Both the position numbers and the translations under genes were made by a program. Positions 18,642 to 28,300 of a DNA stretch of 64,000 bases are shown here, piece by piece; the stretch's first letter is position 1, and each line of letters opens with the position of its first letter. The stretch is from Rhodospirillaceae bacterium. Its GTDB lineage: Bacteria; Pseudomonadota; Alphaproteobacteria; Dongiales; Dongiaceae. The DNA lies in assembly GCA_008012315.1 (NCBI GenBank), contig SSEL01000004.1:82038-146037 (forward strand), in the 5' to 3' direction. Under the pieces are notes generated by a model that saw only the letters and a list, made by a program, of their open reading frames with translations, was not told the DNA's origin and made no database searches.

Positions 18642-20207
18642 ATGGCCACGGCAGAACAAAGCAACACGGAACAGACTGGTGGCCGCCGCGCGCGCGGCGG
18701 CGCCGAGGCGCGGCGCCAGGCGCGGCAGAAGCCGCCGATCGTGCAGAACCCCTATATCCGCCGGAATATTCCGCTGGTGACGGTGCTGGACGAGGAAGGC
18801 CTCGCCCTCATGGAAAAGAATGCCGATACCATCCTGCAGGAAGTCGGCATCGAATTCCGTGACGAGCCGGAAGCGCTCGAACTCTGGAAGGCGGCGGGCG
18901 CCGATGTGAAGGGCACCCGTATCCGTTTCCCGCGCGGCCTCTGCCGGTCGATCGTGCAGAAGAGCGCGCCGAAGGAATATGTCCAATACGCCCGCAACCC
19001 GGAGCGCAATGTTACTATCGGCGGCAACAACACGGTTTTCGCCCCGGTCTATGGTCCGCCCTTCGTGCGCGACCTCGACAAGGGCCGCCGCTATGCGACG
19101 ATCGAGGACTTCCGCAATTTCGTGAAGATGGCCTATATGTCGCCCTCGATTCATCATTCGGGCGGCACCGTCTGCGAACCCGTCGATCTGCCGGTGAACA
19201 AGCGGCACCTCGACATGGTCTATACCCATATCAAGTATTCCGATAAGCCCTTCATGGGCTCGGTGACGGCGCCGGAACGCGCCCAGGATACCGTCGATAT
19301 GGCGAAGATCGTGTTCGGCGAAGATTTCCTGCAGAAGAACACGGTTCTCACCAGCCTGATCAATGCCAATTCCCCGATGGTCTGGGACGGCACCATGCTG
19401 GGCGCCATGAAGGTCTATGCCCGCAACAACCAGGCAAGCATCACCACGCCCTTCATTCTCGCCGGCGCCATGAGCCCAGTGACGGCGGCCGGCACGATCG
19501 CCCAGGTCCTGGCCGAGGTCCTGGCCGGTGCTTCGACCGCGCAGCTCTACAAGGCCGGTGCGCCGGTGATCTTCGGCGTGTTCGCCAGCTCGATCTCCAT
19601 GCAGTCGGGGGCGCCGACCTTCGGCACGCCGGAACCGACCCTCGTCTCGCTGGCTTGCGCGCAGCTCGCCCGGCGTCTCGGCCTGCCGTTCCGTACCGGC
19701 GGTTCGCTCTGCGGTTCCAAGATCGCCGATGCCCAGGCAGCCTATGAAAGCGCCCAGACCCTGCTGCCGACACTCCAGGCGGGCACGAATTTCGTGCTGC
19801 ATGGCGCCGGCTGGCTGGAAGGCGGTCTCTCGGCGGGCTATGAGAAGTTCGTGATGGATGCCGATCAGCTCGGCATGATGCAGACCCTGGCCAAGGGCGT
19901 CGATCTCAGCGAGAACGGCCAGGCGCTCAATGCCATTCGCGAAGTCGGCCCGGGCAGCCATTTCCTCGGCTGCGCCCATACCCAGGCCAATTTCGAGACG
20001 GCCTTCTATCGCTCGAGCATCGCCGACAATAACAGCTTCGAGCAGTGGGAATCGGAAGGTGCCCTCGACGCTTCCCAGCGCGCCAACAAGATCGTCAAGC
20101 GCATGCTGGCCGATTACGAAGCTCCGGCGCTCGATCCGGCGATCGATGAAGCCTTGCAGGAATTCATCAATAAGAAGAAGGCCGCGGTGCCGGACAGCAA
20201 CGTCTGA
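18642..20207 (+). CDS. MttB-family (non-pyrrolysine) corrinoid methyltransferase, glycine betaine type
   Basis: 521 residues of the trimethylamine methyltransferase family (COG5598). There is no in-frame amber codon, so this is a non-pyrrolysine homologue of the group that includes the glycine betaine methyltransferase MtgB. A charged N-terminal tail of about 35 residues precedes the core, which carries ILQEVGIEF, SGGTVCEPVDLP and VLHGAGWLEGG. Its expected role is demethylation of betaine or a related quaternary amine, with the methyl group going to a corrinoid protein. No corrinoid protein is encoded in the window. The start follows GAGGCGG, and the gene is divergent from dimethylglycine dehydrogenase. 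Confidence 0.85.
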   Translation: MATAEQSNTEQTGGRRARGGAEARRQARQKPPIVQNPYIRRNIPLVTVLDEEGLALMEKNADTILQEVGIEFRDEPEALELWKAAGADVKGTRIRFPRGLCRSIVQKSAPKEYVQYARNPERNVTIGGNNTVFAPVYGPPFVRDLDKGRRYATIEDFRNFVKMAYMSPSIHHSGGTVCEPVDLPVNKRHLDMVYTHIKYSDKPFMGSVTAPERAQDTVDMAKIVFGEDFLQKNTVLTSLINANSPMVWDGTMLGAMKVYARNNQASITTPFILAGAMSPVTAAGTIAQVLAEVLAGASTAQLYKAGAPVIFGVFASSISMQSGAPTFGTPEPTLVSLACAQLARRLGLPFRTGGSLCGSKIADAQAAYESAQTLLPTLQAGTNFVLHGAGWLEGGLSAGYEKFVMDADQLGMMQTLAKGVDLSENGQALNAIREVGPGSHFLGCAHTQANFETAFYRSSIADNNSFEQWESEGALDASQRANKIVKRMLADYEAPALDPAIDEALQEFINKKKAAVPDSNV

Positions 20208-20237
20208 TCGACGGCTCTTCGATATCCTTCTACGCAC

Positions 20238-20270
20238 AAACCCGGGAGCGATCCCGGGGTTTTTGCTTTT
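20238..20270 (+). terminator. Terminator after the first mttB
   Basis: CCCGGGA (20241-20247), loop GCGA, TCCCGGG (20252-20258), then GTTTTTGCTTTT. A good Rho-independent terminator. Confidence 0.85.
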
Positions 20271-20275
20271 CCGCT

Positions 20276-20571
20276 TCAGGCTGGGTCGTCGAGGCTAAAA
20301 GAGCCGGTTTCGTCGTCGTAGGTAAAGGTGAAAGCAGCGACAATCCCAGCGCCACGAGCATGCGCAGGGGGGCGGCATAGGCCGGCAGATGCCAGGGGTC
20401 CAGCGAGAGCGGCGCCGATTGCATATCGGTCAGCGGCTGGGACAGTTTGCTGCCGGTAACGACGAAGAAAACCAGCAGCGCAAGGACGAGCAGCCCCGCC
20501 AGAAAATCCCAACGGCCGACGGCCAGCCTGCGCCGGCCGATGGAAAGGGGCGGCAGGATGCGCTGCATCAT
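20276..20571 (-). pseudogene. Frameshifted remnant of an anion-type ABC permease N-terminus
   Basis: Read on the minus strand from the ATG at 20571, the frame gives a basic start, a hydrophobic helix (FLAGLLVLALLVFFVVTG) and then SLDPWHLPAYAAPLRMLVAL. This pattern resembles the N-terminus of the duplicated anion-transport permeases (COG4986). After LSLL the expected FTFTY appears only in another frame, so one base seems lost. The frame then ends after about 13 more residues, where hundreds would be expected. No other part of such a transporter is nearby. I read it as a decayed gene; the family assignment is from memory of the motif. Confidence 0.5.
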
Positions 20572-20875
20572 CGGCCGTGCTCCACCAACCGCCAAGCGGC
20601 CACCATGGTCACAATTCGGGGAAATCCAACGAGGGATATGCATTTGCCCGTTTGCCTTTCAACATGACAAACCGGGCGATAGCGACGATCAGCGCCCGGT
20701 CAGAGGTATTCCTCGATAAGGTCGACTGCCATCGTCCATCTGATGCTTCCTTAAGACGCGATCCGATCGGTGGGGCCGATCAGCCCCAATGATACCGGCA
20801 TTGCCATGGAGCAACGCGGCGACCTTTTTGCACATTTAGCTTGCTTGATCCTATCGGCTGGGCTTACCGGAAGCC
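20572..20875. other. Intergenic stretch without recognisable gene
   Basis: About 300 nt between the permease remnant and yciB. Short open frames in several phases show no family similarity or ribosome site. It may be further decayed sequence from the permease locus. Confidence 0.4.
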
Positions 20876-21430
20876 TCAACCCTGATCGACACTATGCCGT
20901 TTGATCAAGGGAAGCTGGGCGAAAATGAACAGGATCGTCAGACCGATAATCCCGAACACCTTGAAATCCACCCAGAAATCGGTCGATTGCGTCCGCCAGA
21001 CGATTTCATTGAGCACCGCCATGGCAGCAAAGAAGCAGCCGAACCGGAAGCTGAGGCTGCGCCAGCCGGCATCGTCCAATTGCAGCGCCCCGCCCATGAC
21101 ATAACGGATCAGGGGCTTGTTCAGCAGCAGGCCGACAAAAAGGATGATGGCAAAAAGCCCTTGGATTACCGTCGGCTTCATTTTAATGAAGGTGTCGTTC
21201 TGCAGCCAAAGCGTCAGGGTACCGAATACCCCGACCACAACCAATGTAATCAAAGGGACAACGGCCAGCTTCCGGGTAGCCAGGTAAAGCACGGCAGTCG
21301 CAATGACCGTCGCAATCAGGAGAACCAATGTGGCCGTCATCAAGCCGGCCATCTTGAAGGCGATAAAAAAGGCCAGGATTGGCCCATAGTCGACAGTCGT
21401 TTTAAGCCAATTGGGCATTCTGGACGTCAT
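20876..21430 (-). CDS. yciB: Septation/intracellular septation protein A (YciB family)
   Basis: 184 residues from the ATG at 21430; a TTG start nine nt upstream is possible. It is an integral inner-membrane protein with about five or six hydrophobic segments and the family hallmarks YGPILAFFIAF and NEIVWRTQSTDFWVDFKVFG. YciB-family proteins affect cell envelope and septation, with incompletely defined biochemistry. It stands alone, divergent from the carbonic anhydrase. Confidence 0.9.
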   Translation of the reverse strand: MTSRMPNWLKTTVDYGPILAFFIAFKMAGLMTATLVLLIATVIATAVLYLATRKLAVVPLITLVVVGVFGTLTLWLQNDTFIKMKPTVIQGLFAIILFVGLLLNKPLIRYVMGGALQLDDAGWRSLSFRFGCFFAAMAVLNEIVWRTQSTDFWVDFKVFGIIGLTILFIFAQLPLIKRHSVDQG

Positions 21431-21505
21431 CTGGATCAATTTAGAGTTAGACTAGGGCTATGTTAGTACAGGCCCCGATGCAAGAAAAAGTGAGTCGAGA
21501 CCAAG

Positions 21506-22168
21506 ATGAGCAATGCCTTTTTGCAGCGAATTCTGGACCAGAACCGAGAATGGGCACGCCAGACCACGGAAGGCGATCCCGGATTCTTTTCCCGCCTGGC
21601 GGAACAGCAAGCACCGGAAATCTTCTGGATCGGCTGTTCGGATGCGCGGGTGCCGGCCGACCGCCTGCTGAATTTGGATCCCGGCCAGGTCTTCGTTCAC
21701 CGCAACATCGCCAATCTGGTTTATCAGATCGACGTCAATTGCCTCTCAGTTTTAGAATATGCGGTTAACGTTCTGAAAGTGAAGCATATTATCGTCTGCG
21801 GCCATTACGGTTGCGGCGGCGTGCGGGCAGCGGTGGAACGGACCGAATTGGGTCTAATCGATAATTGGCTGCGCCAGATCAAGGATATCTATGCCTCGAA
21901 TGCCCGTGTCCTGGATGCCCAGCCCAGTACGGATAAGCGCCTCAACATGCTGTGCGAATTGAACGTGCGTCAGCAGGTGCTGAACATCTGCCACACCTCG
22001 ATCGTTCAGGATGCCTGGAAAAGAGGCCAGTCGCTCACCGTTCACGGATGGATTTACAGCATCCGCAATGGGCGGCTGCGCGATCTGGATTTCTGGGTCG
22101 ATGGCGTGCATGACCTCAATCCGATTTATCAGATGCTGAATGTCGAGGAAGACACGCCGGGTTTCTAA
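21506..22168 (+). CDS. Beta-class carbonic anhydrase
   Basis: A 220-residue cytoplasmic zinc enzyme interconverting CO2 and bicarbonate. The zinc ligands and catalytic dyad are in CSDARVP (C44, D46, R48) and CGHYGCGGV (H100, C103). The length and C-terminal WVDGVHDLNPIY-like segment are typical of the proteobacterial Can group. No operon partner is apparent. Confidence 0.95.
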   Translation: MSNAFLQRILDQNREWARQTTEGDPGFFSRLAEQQAPEIFWIGCSDARVPADRLLNLDPGQVFVHRNIANLVYQIDVNCLSVLEYAVNVLKVKHIIVCGHYGCGGVRAAVERTELGLIDNWLRQIKDIYASNARVLDAQPSTDKRLNMLCELNVRQQVLNICHTSIVQDAWKRGQSLTVHGWIYSIRNGRLRDLDFWVDGVHDLNPIYQMLNVEEDTPGF

Positions 22169-22336
22169 AGGGCGACGCTTCATGTGAAAGCTGAAGCGCG
22201 CTCTATCTATCGAGTAGAGACGGATTCAGATCGCACATGCGCTCGCTCCTGCGATACCATGGGTGATCCGGCTTTGTCTCTTTATGAGGTCGCATTTTCT
22301 TCACGCGAACCGGTATCCATTTCGCTCGAAAATGCT

Positions 22337-23266
22337 CTAATCCGGCGAAACCACCTGTTCCGGCACGGTGCAGTCAGCGGGGCGCTTGCCCTGCTGTGCC
22401 TCGCGATGAGCGATATAGAGGCTGGAGGCGATGATGACGGCGGCGCCGGCCAGCACCTGGATGGTCGGCAGATCGCCCCAAAACATGTAGCCCAGGATCG
22501 TCGCCCAGAACAGCGCGGTATATTCCAGCGGCGCCAGCAATGAGGCCTCGCCGATCTTGAAGGCGCGGATCATGCAGAGCTGGCCGATGGTGCTGCAGCT
22601 TCCTTGAATCAGGAACAGCAGCCAATCCCTTGCACTTGGTGTTTTCCATTCGAGAATGGCAGGGATGACGGCCGCGAGGCCGCTGAACAACGTCGCGTAG
22701 AAGATGATGTTGTAATTCTGCTCTTTGCCGCTGAGCGGCCGCAGCCAAAGCTGGCCGAGGGCATAGGTGATGGCTGCGATCAGCGCCAATATCGCACCCC
22801 AGGTAACGCCGTGCTGGCCGGGCCGCAGCGCAATGGTCACGCCGATGAAGCCGATCGCGACGGCAGCCCAACGGCGCGGCCCGACGCGTTCGCGCAGCAG
22901 GGGACCGGATAACGAGGTCATGAAAAGAGGTGCGGCAAACGCGATCGCGATGGCATCCGCCAGTTGCAGATAGCGCAGGCACTCATAGAACGTCCATGTG
23001 GTGGCGACGACCAGGACTGCGCGCATCAGATGCGTCGTGATGAAGGTCGTCCGGAATCCGAAGCATCGGCCGGTGGCGCGATACATGATGAAGCAAGCGG
23101 CGATCAGCGGGCAGATGCGCGACAGCAGCAGGAGCTGCCAGGTGCCATAGCCTTCGCCGAGAAATTTGGTCACCGCATCGAGAACGGAAAAAAAGAAAAC
23201 GCCGACGGCCATGAAAATCAGCGCCTGCAACGTGCTTCCCGTTGTCGATGGGGTGGTTGAGTTCAT
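22337..23266 (-). CDS. EamA/DMT-family transporter
   Basis: A 309-residue inner-membrane protein with about ten hydrophobic helices arranged as two EamA repeats (roughly 15-150 and 160-295). The substrate is unknown; family members export amino acids and metabolites. The ATG at 23266 is followed by a short polar lead. It is divergent from an Rrf2-type regulator across about 200 nt, which suggests regulation by that gene. Confidence 0.88.
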   Translation of the reverse strand: MNSTTPSTTGSTLQALIFMAVGVFFFSVLDAVTKFLGEGYGTWQLLLLSRICPLIAACFIMYRATGRCFGFRTTFITTHLMRAVLVVATTWTFYECLRYLQLADAIAIAFAAPLFMTSLSGPLLRERVGPRRWAAVAIGFIGVTIALRPGQHGVTWGAILALIAAITYALGQLWLRPLSGKEQNYNIIFYATLFSGLAAVIPAILEWKTPSARDWLLFLIQGSCSTIGQLCMIRAFKIGEASLLAPLEYTALFWATILGYMFWGDLPTIQVLAGAAVIIASSLYIAHREAQQGKRPADCTVPEQVVSPD

Positions 23267-23463
23267 ATTCTACCCTGACACATGTATTTTGTTACCGGCA
23301 TAGCTGGCCGGATGCCGTTGGACGAGGCTTAGCATGCAGGCTGCATTGGGAGTTCGGCGATTTGCAGGAGTCGTATATGCAGAACTTGCGATGCCACAGT
23401 TCTAAAGTGTAATTTGTAGGAGCTGCCCACCGGGTAGCGGGCGAATGAATTGATGAGGTGTGG

Positions 23464-23871
23464 ATGCCGGGGCCCAGTAGCCGATTTGCCGTTGCAATTC
23501 ATGTGTTGCTGATCCTGGCCATGCATCCGGGCCGTTCGATATGTTCTGATTCCATCGCCTCATCGGTCGGAACCAATCCAGTCTTGATACGGCGGATGAT
23601 GGGCACGCTGCGATCTGCCGGCTTGGTGGCATCGCGGGCGGGCTCATTGGGCGGTTTCATGCTTGGCAAGCCTGCGAGCGGCATCTCTTTGGATGCTGTC
23701 TATCGCGCCGTGGAAGAGAGTCAGGTCTTCCATCAGCATGAGCCCAATAAAGATTGCCCGATCGGGCGACGTATCCAGCCGATTTGCCGCAAGGTTTTCT
23801 CTGAAGCGGAAATGGCTTTGGTCGACAGCCTGAAGGATAAGACCATCGCCGATCTTGTCGATTTGGCGTGA
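23464..23871 (+). CDS. Rrf2-family transcriptional regulator
   Basis: 135 residues from the ATG at 23464 (a GTG six nt upstream is possible). The N-terminal winged helix-turn-helix contains SIASSVGTNPVLIRRMMGTL and ASRAGSLGGFML, as in YwnA-type Rrf2 proteins. The cysteines (in SICSD, DCPIG and PICRK) do not follow the usual spacing for an Fe-S cluster, so a non-cluster or atypical sensor is likely. It is divergent from the EamA transporter, its probable target. Confidence 0.85.
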   Translation: MPGPSSRFAVAIHVLLILAMHPGRSICSDSIASSVGTNPVLIRRMMGTLRSAGLVASRAGSLGGFMLGKPASGISLDAVYRAVEESQVFHQHEPNKDCPIGRRIQPICRKVFSEAEMALVDSLKDKTIADLVDLA

Positions 23872-23960
23872 GGCTCAAAAGACTTGTCACCTTAAACATT
23901 CACACCGCTGGCACGCTCGAAATTTCCGACCGAGTTCGGCCCGTGACAACCCTGCGTTTT

Positions 23961-23986
23961 TGATATATACAATTTTCAATATATCA
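23961..23986. repeat. 8-10-8 inverted repeat in an AT-rich intergenic patch
   Basis: TGATATAT (23961-23968) and ATATATCA (23979-23986) form a perfect inverted repeat around a 10-nt spacer in an unusually AT-rich stretch (about 23950-24010). It lies about 85 nt upstream of the small membrane protein gene. It is a candidate operator. Confidence 0.4.
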
Positions 23987-24069
23987 TAAAAGAATTCAGT
24001 CTCAATCGTAGGATTTTCAAGCTAACAATTAGCTGTACAATCCGACCAGCCGTGACTTGGAATGGGGAC

Positions 24070-24645
24070 ATGAGTTTAAGCGTCGCAAAAAAGATCACGA
24101 TATTGATCTTCGTTTTCTGCGCGTTTGTTTTCCCCGCCGTGCTCACTGTTTCCCTTTGGCTTGTGCCAACGATCTTTGCCAAGGCCAGTGGCGAGGGTGT
24201 TTGCGGTTATTTCACGTTGATCGTTGGCGGCATTGCCACGCTTTCATATATGGCCGTGACTCGGCATTTCGCCGATTACCTTTGCCTTGAATTCTGCCGG
24301 GCGGAAAAGCAGTTGGAGCAGCCTGCGCTTGCGGAGCAGCGTAATCGGGCCATCGATCTTATCGAAGCGATTCAGATGGTGGGAGGCGCCCGGACTTACT
24401 ATTGGTTTCTCGTGCCGCTTGCCGTGGCGGCGCTGGCCTTTTACGGGGCAGCCCTTTTGATCGATCTCTATCTGGCTTTTGCCGCCGCGACATTGCCTTT
24501 GGTCTTTATCGCTCTTGTCGTTCTGGCCAGCTCTCTGACGATTTGCCTTGCCTTGCCCTCTATCCTGTTTGCGCAAGAGCGCCTGGAACCCGCCGCCATC
24601 CTGGCGCGATTCCAGCAGGAAATCGGAACGCGGCATCGCGGATAG
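24070..24645 (+). CDS. Hypothetical four-helix membrane protein
   Basis: 191 residues from the ATG at 24070 (a GTG at 24052 is possible). I do not recognise a family. Hydrophobic segments lie at about 5-30, 40-62, 110-132 and 137-160. A polar, helical stretch (about 70-105) lies between the second and third, and the C-terminal tail is basic. The AT-rich upstream region differs from the neighbours. It converges on the sox operon, with a shared terminator. Confidence 0.6.
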   Translation: MSLSVAKKITILIFVFCAFVFPAVLTVSLWLVPTIFAKASGEGVCGYFTLIVGGIATLSYMAVTRHFADYLCLEFCRAEKQLEQPALAEQRNRAIDLIEAIQMVGGARTYYWFLVPLAVAALAFYGAALLIDLYLAFAAATLPLVFIALVVLASSLTICLALPSILFAQERLEPAAILARFQQEIGTRHRG

Positions 24646-24650
24646 CAAAA

Positions 24651-24672
24651 GGGCCGCTGGTTTCAGCGGCCC
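24651..24672. terminator. Bidirectional terminator between the membrane protein and soxG
   Basis: GGGCCGCTG (24651-24659), loop GTTT, CAGCGGCCC (24664-24672). It is preceded by AAAA and followed by TGATTGG, and lies between convergent genes. Confidence 0.75.
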
Positions 24673-24699
24673 TGATTGGTGAGAGGTCTGGTTTGGCCC

Positions 24700-25311
24700 T
24701 TACGCGCCGATAGCCAGGCCGAAATTGGTGGCGATCTTTTCCGTCCATTGCCACAGATAGTCGGAAAAGCTTTTCAGCACATAGATATCATAGCTCGGCT
24801 TGTCATCGGTCTGATGCAGCAGCACGTTGCATTTCGACATGCCGGTTTGGGCACATTGGCCCGGACCGAAGACCTGCGGATGAAGGTCGAGGCTGATGCC
24901 GCGCGCCAGGACATCGCGTGCTTTCGCTCCGCTGATGGTGATCACCGTCCGTGATTCGCTCACATCGATGACCGCCGCATGCTGACCCTGAAAAGCCTGG
25001 CGGAGGGCAGGGACCAGTTCGTCACTGCGGTCCGGCGTGGTGACGACCCACCATTCGTCCGGCCCCAGCCAAAGAATGCTGACCTCGCCAGCTTTATTGA
25101 CCGTGTTGGCCTTGGTCGGCACATCGACGCCAGTGACCGATTTCACCGCATTGGTGAAAGCCGCGTCATTGGCATCACCACGAATATTGATGATCGTGCG
25201 ATGGGCGCTCTCGCCCAGGATCACGCCGGCCGTGGCATGGCCGCCTTGATTGGCACGCGCCGCCAGGCCGAAGTGATTGAGGGCGCTCCGCCGCTGATAG
25301 GCTTCAACCAT
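24700..25311 (-). CDS. soxG: Sarcosine oxidase gamma subunit
   Basis: 203 residues matching the gamma subunit of heterotetrameric sarcosine oxidase, with ARGISLDLHPQVF and the GcvT-like fold LWLGPDEWWVV. It binds alongside the alpha subunit. It is the last gene of soxBDAG and overlaps the soxA end by 8 nt. Confidence 0.92.
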   Translation of the reverse strand: MVEAYQRRSALNHFGLAARANQGGHATAGVILGESAHRTIINIRGDANDAAFTNAVKSVTGVDVPTKANTVNKAGEVSILWLGPDEWWVVTTPDRSDELVPALRQAFQGQHAAVIDVSESRTVITISGAKARDVLARGISLDLHPQVFGPGQCAQTGMSKCNVLLHQTDDKPSYDIYVLKSFSDYLWQWTEKIATNFGLAIGA

Positions 25312-28300
25312 TGATGCGCTTTCCTTCCAAATCGAAGAATTTGGGCTCGGTGATCCTGGCGGGGATCACTTTGCCTTCGTAAGGCAGATAGACCGTTTCG
25401 CCCATGCGGTTGCGGCCATTCTTGACCAGGGCAAGAGCGATCGAGCGGTTGCAGTTCGGGCTGTAATAGCTCGAGGTTACATGGCCGATCATGTCCATCG
25501 GCGGCTTGTCCTTGACATGCGCCACGATCTGCCCGCCTTCCAGCAGCACTTCGTTCGGATTGTCGGTCAACAAGCCGACCAGATGCTTGCGGTCCGGGCG
25601 CTTCGTATCCTCTCGGGTGAGCGAGCGGCGGCCGAGGAAATCGGTCTTCGATTTCGCCATGATCCAGCCCATGCCGAGATCATAGGGCGTGATCGTGCCG
25701 TCGGTTTCCTGGCCGACGATAATGAAGCCCTTTTCGGCGCGGAGCACATGCATGGCCTCGGTGCCGTAAGGGGTGATGTCGTACTTCTCGCCAGCCTGCA
25801 TCAACGCGCGCCAGATATGCAAGGCATGCGACGGCTTGCAGTTTACCTCGAAGGCCAACTCACCAGTGAAGCTGATGCGGAAGATCCGCACCGGCACGCC
25901 GGCCAGATGGCCGTCCTTGAAGGACATGAAGGGGAAACTGTCATCGTCGAGCGGGATATCCGTCGTCAATTCCTCCAGCAGCTTCCGCGACAGGGGACCG
26001 TTCAGCGCCATGACCGACCACTGTTCGGTGACGCTGGTGAAGTAGACCTTCTTGTCCGGCCATTCGCACTGATGCCATTCCTCCAGCCAGCTCATGACGC
26101 GTGGCGCACCGCCGGTCGTGGTGGTCATGTGGAAATGGTTTTCCGAGATACGGCTGGTGACACCGTCATCGAAGACCATGCCATCTTCGCCCAGCATCAG
26201 GCCATAGCGGCAGCGGCCGGGCTCTAGCTTGGTCCAGGCATTGGTATAAACCATGTTCAGGAACCAGGCGGCATCCGGACCCTGGATGTCGATCTTGCCG
26301 AGCGTCGTCGCATCGACGATGGTGACGCCGGTACGGGCGGCCTTCACTTCGCGGTTGACCGCGTCATGCATGCTTTCGCCCGGCTTCGGATAGTAATAGG
26401 GGCGGTGCCACTGGCCGACGCATTCGAAGACGGCGCCGTGCTGCTCGTGCCACTGATGCATCGCCGTCTTGCGGATCGGATCGAGGAAATCGCCCTTGTC
26501 GATGCCCGAGAAGGTGCCGAGGGTGACCGGCGTATAAGGTGGGCGGAAGGTCGTCGTGCCGACCGATGGGATTTCGACATTGCGCAATCCGGCCATGATC
26601 GCCAGGGCATTGACGTTGCTGGTCTTGCCCTGATCGGTCGCCATGCCCATCGTGGTATAGCGCTTGAGGTGCTCGACCGACCGGTAACCTTCACGATGCG
26701 CCAGCATCACGTCGGCCGCCGTCACGTCGTTCTGGTAATCGACGAAATGCTTGCCGCCCTGGCCGACCGGCTTGTCGCTCGGCACGATCCAGACGGGCAA
26801 CAGCGCTTCTTCCGCCGGTTCGTCCGAGACAGTCGGCGCCTGGCCGCTTTGGCCACCGAAGCCCAACTTGGCGGCGCCTTCGCTGCCGGCGGCATGACCT
26901 TCGGCCAGGCAGTCCGCCAAACGGAAGACGCCATGAGCCCCGCCGATCGACCGGTTATTCTGGCCCGGCAGCTTGTCGCCGGGAACGAAGGCTTGGATGT
27001 CGTCGCTCCAAACAACCTTGGCGCGGGTCTGGGAATGCAGATGAACCGTCGGCTGCCAGCCACCCGAGGACAGGACCAGATCGCAATGGATATGGCGGCT
27101 GGCGGAGGTGACGCCTTTGCCATCGGCCGTCAGCGGCATGACATCGACACCGGTCACGGCGAGCTTGCCTTTGACGCCGGTGATGGCATGGCCGGCAATG
27201 ATCTCGATACCTTTGGCGCGAGCCGCCTTGACCAGTTCGCCTTGCGGATTGGACCGCAGATCCACCACGGCAAAAACCGTCACGCCGGCATCGGTCAGAT
27301 CCAGGGCTGTGCGGTAGGCGCCGTCATTATTTGTCATAATAACAGCGCGTTGTCCTCGCATGCTACCATAACGGTTGGCATAGGTGCGAGCGGCCGAAGC
27401 CAGCATGCAGCCCGGTCGGTCATTGTCGCTATAGACCAAAGGACGCTCGATAGCGCCGGTCGCCAGGATGACTTCCTTGGCGCGGACCCGCCACAGTCGC
27501 TGGCGCGGTTGATTGGCGCCAGCCACCGGGCCGAGGTGATCGGTGACACGCTCCATCAGGCTGACAGAATTATGGTCGTAATAGGCCCACGCGACCGTGC
27601 GCGACAGCAAAGTCACGTCCGGCATCGCTGTCAATTCGGCGACGGCAGCGGCCACCCAGTCGGCGGCCGCTTTGCCGTCGATCTCCGCGGTGCGTTCGGA
27701 CAGCAGTGAGCCGCCCAGCTCCTGCTGCTCATCGACCAGGATGACACGTGCGCCGGTGCGGCCGGCGGCGAGCGCCGTCGCCAGGCCGGATGGGCCGGCG
27801 CCAATGATCAGCAGGTCGCAGCTGGCATAGAGCTTGTCATAGCGGTCCGGATCCTGTTCGGTCGGGCCCTTGCCCAGGCCGGCCGCCTGGCGGATGAATT
27901 TTTCGTAAAACATCCAGGCCTTAGCCGGCCACATGAATGTTTTGTAGTAGAAGCCGGAGGGGATGAATTTCTGAATGACGCTGTTGGCGGCGCCGAAATC
28001 GGTGGTCAGGGACGGCCAGCGATTCTGGCTTTCCGCGACGAGGCCGTCATAAAGCTCGATCTGCGTCGCCCGAAGATTCGGCTCCGTCCGGTCGCCGAGT
28101 CCGAGCTGGATCAGCGCATTCGGCTCTTCCGCGCCGGCCGACAGGATGCCGCGCGGGCGGTGATATTTGAAGCTGCGGCCGACCAGCGTCACGCCATTGG
28201 CCAGCAAGGCCGAAGCCAGCGTATCGCCCTGATAGCCGTAATAGATCTTGCCGTCGAAGGTGAAGCGCAGCGGCTTGGTCCGATCGATGCGGCCGCCTTG

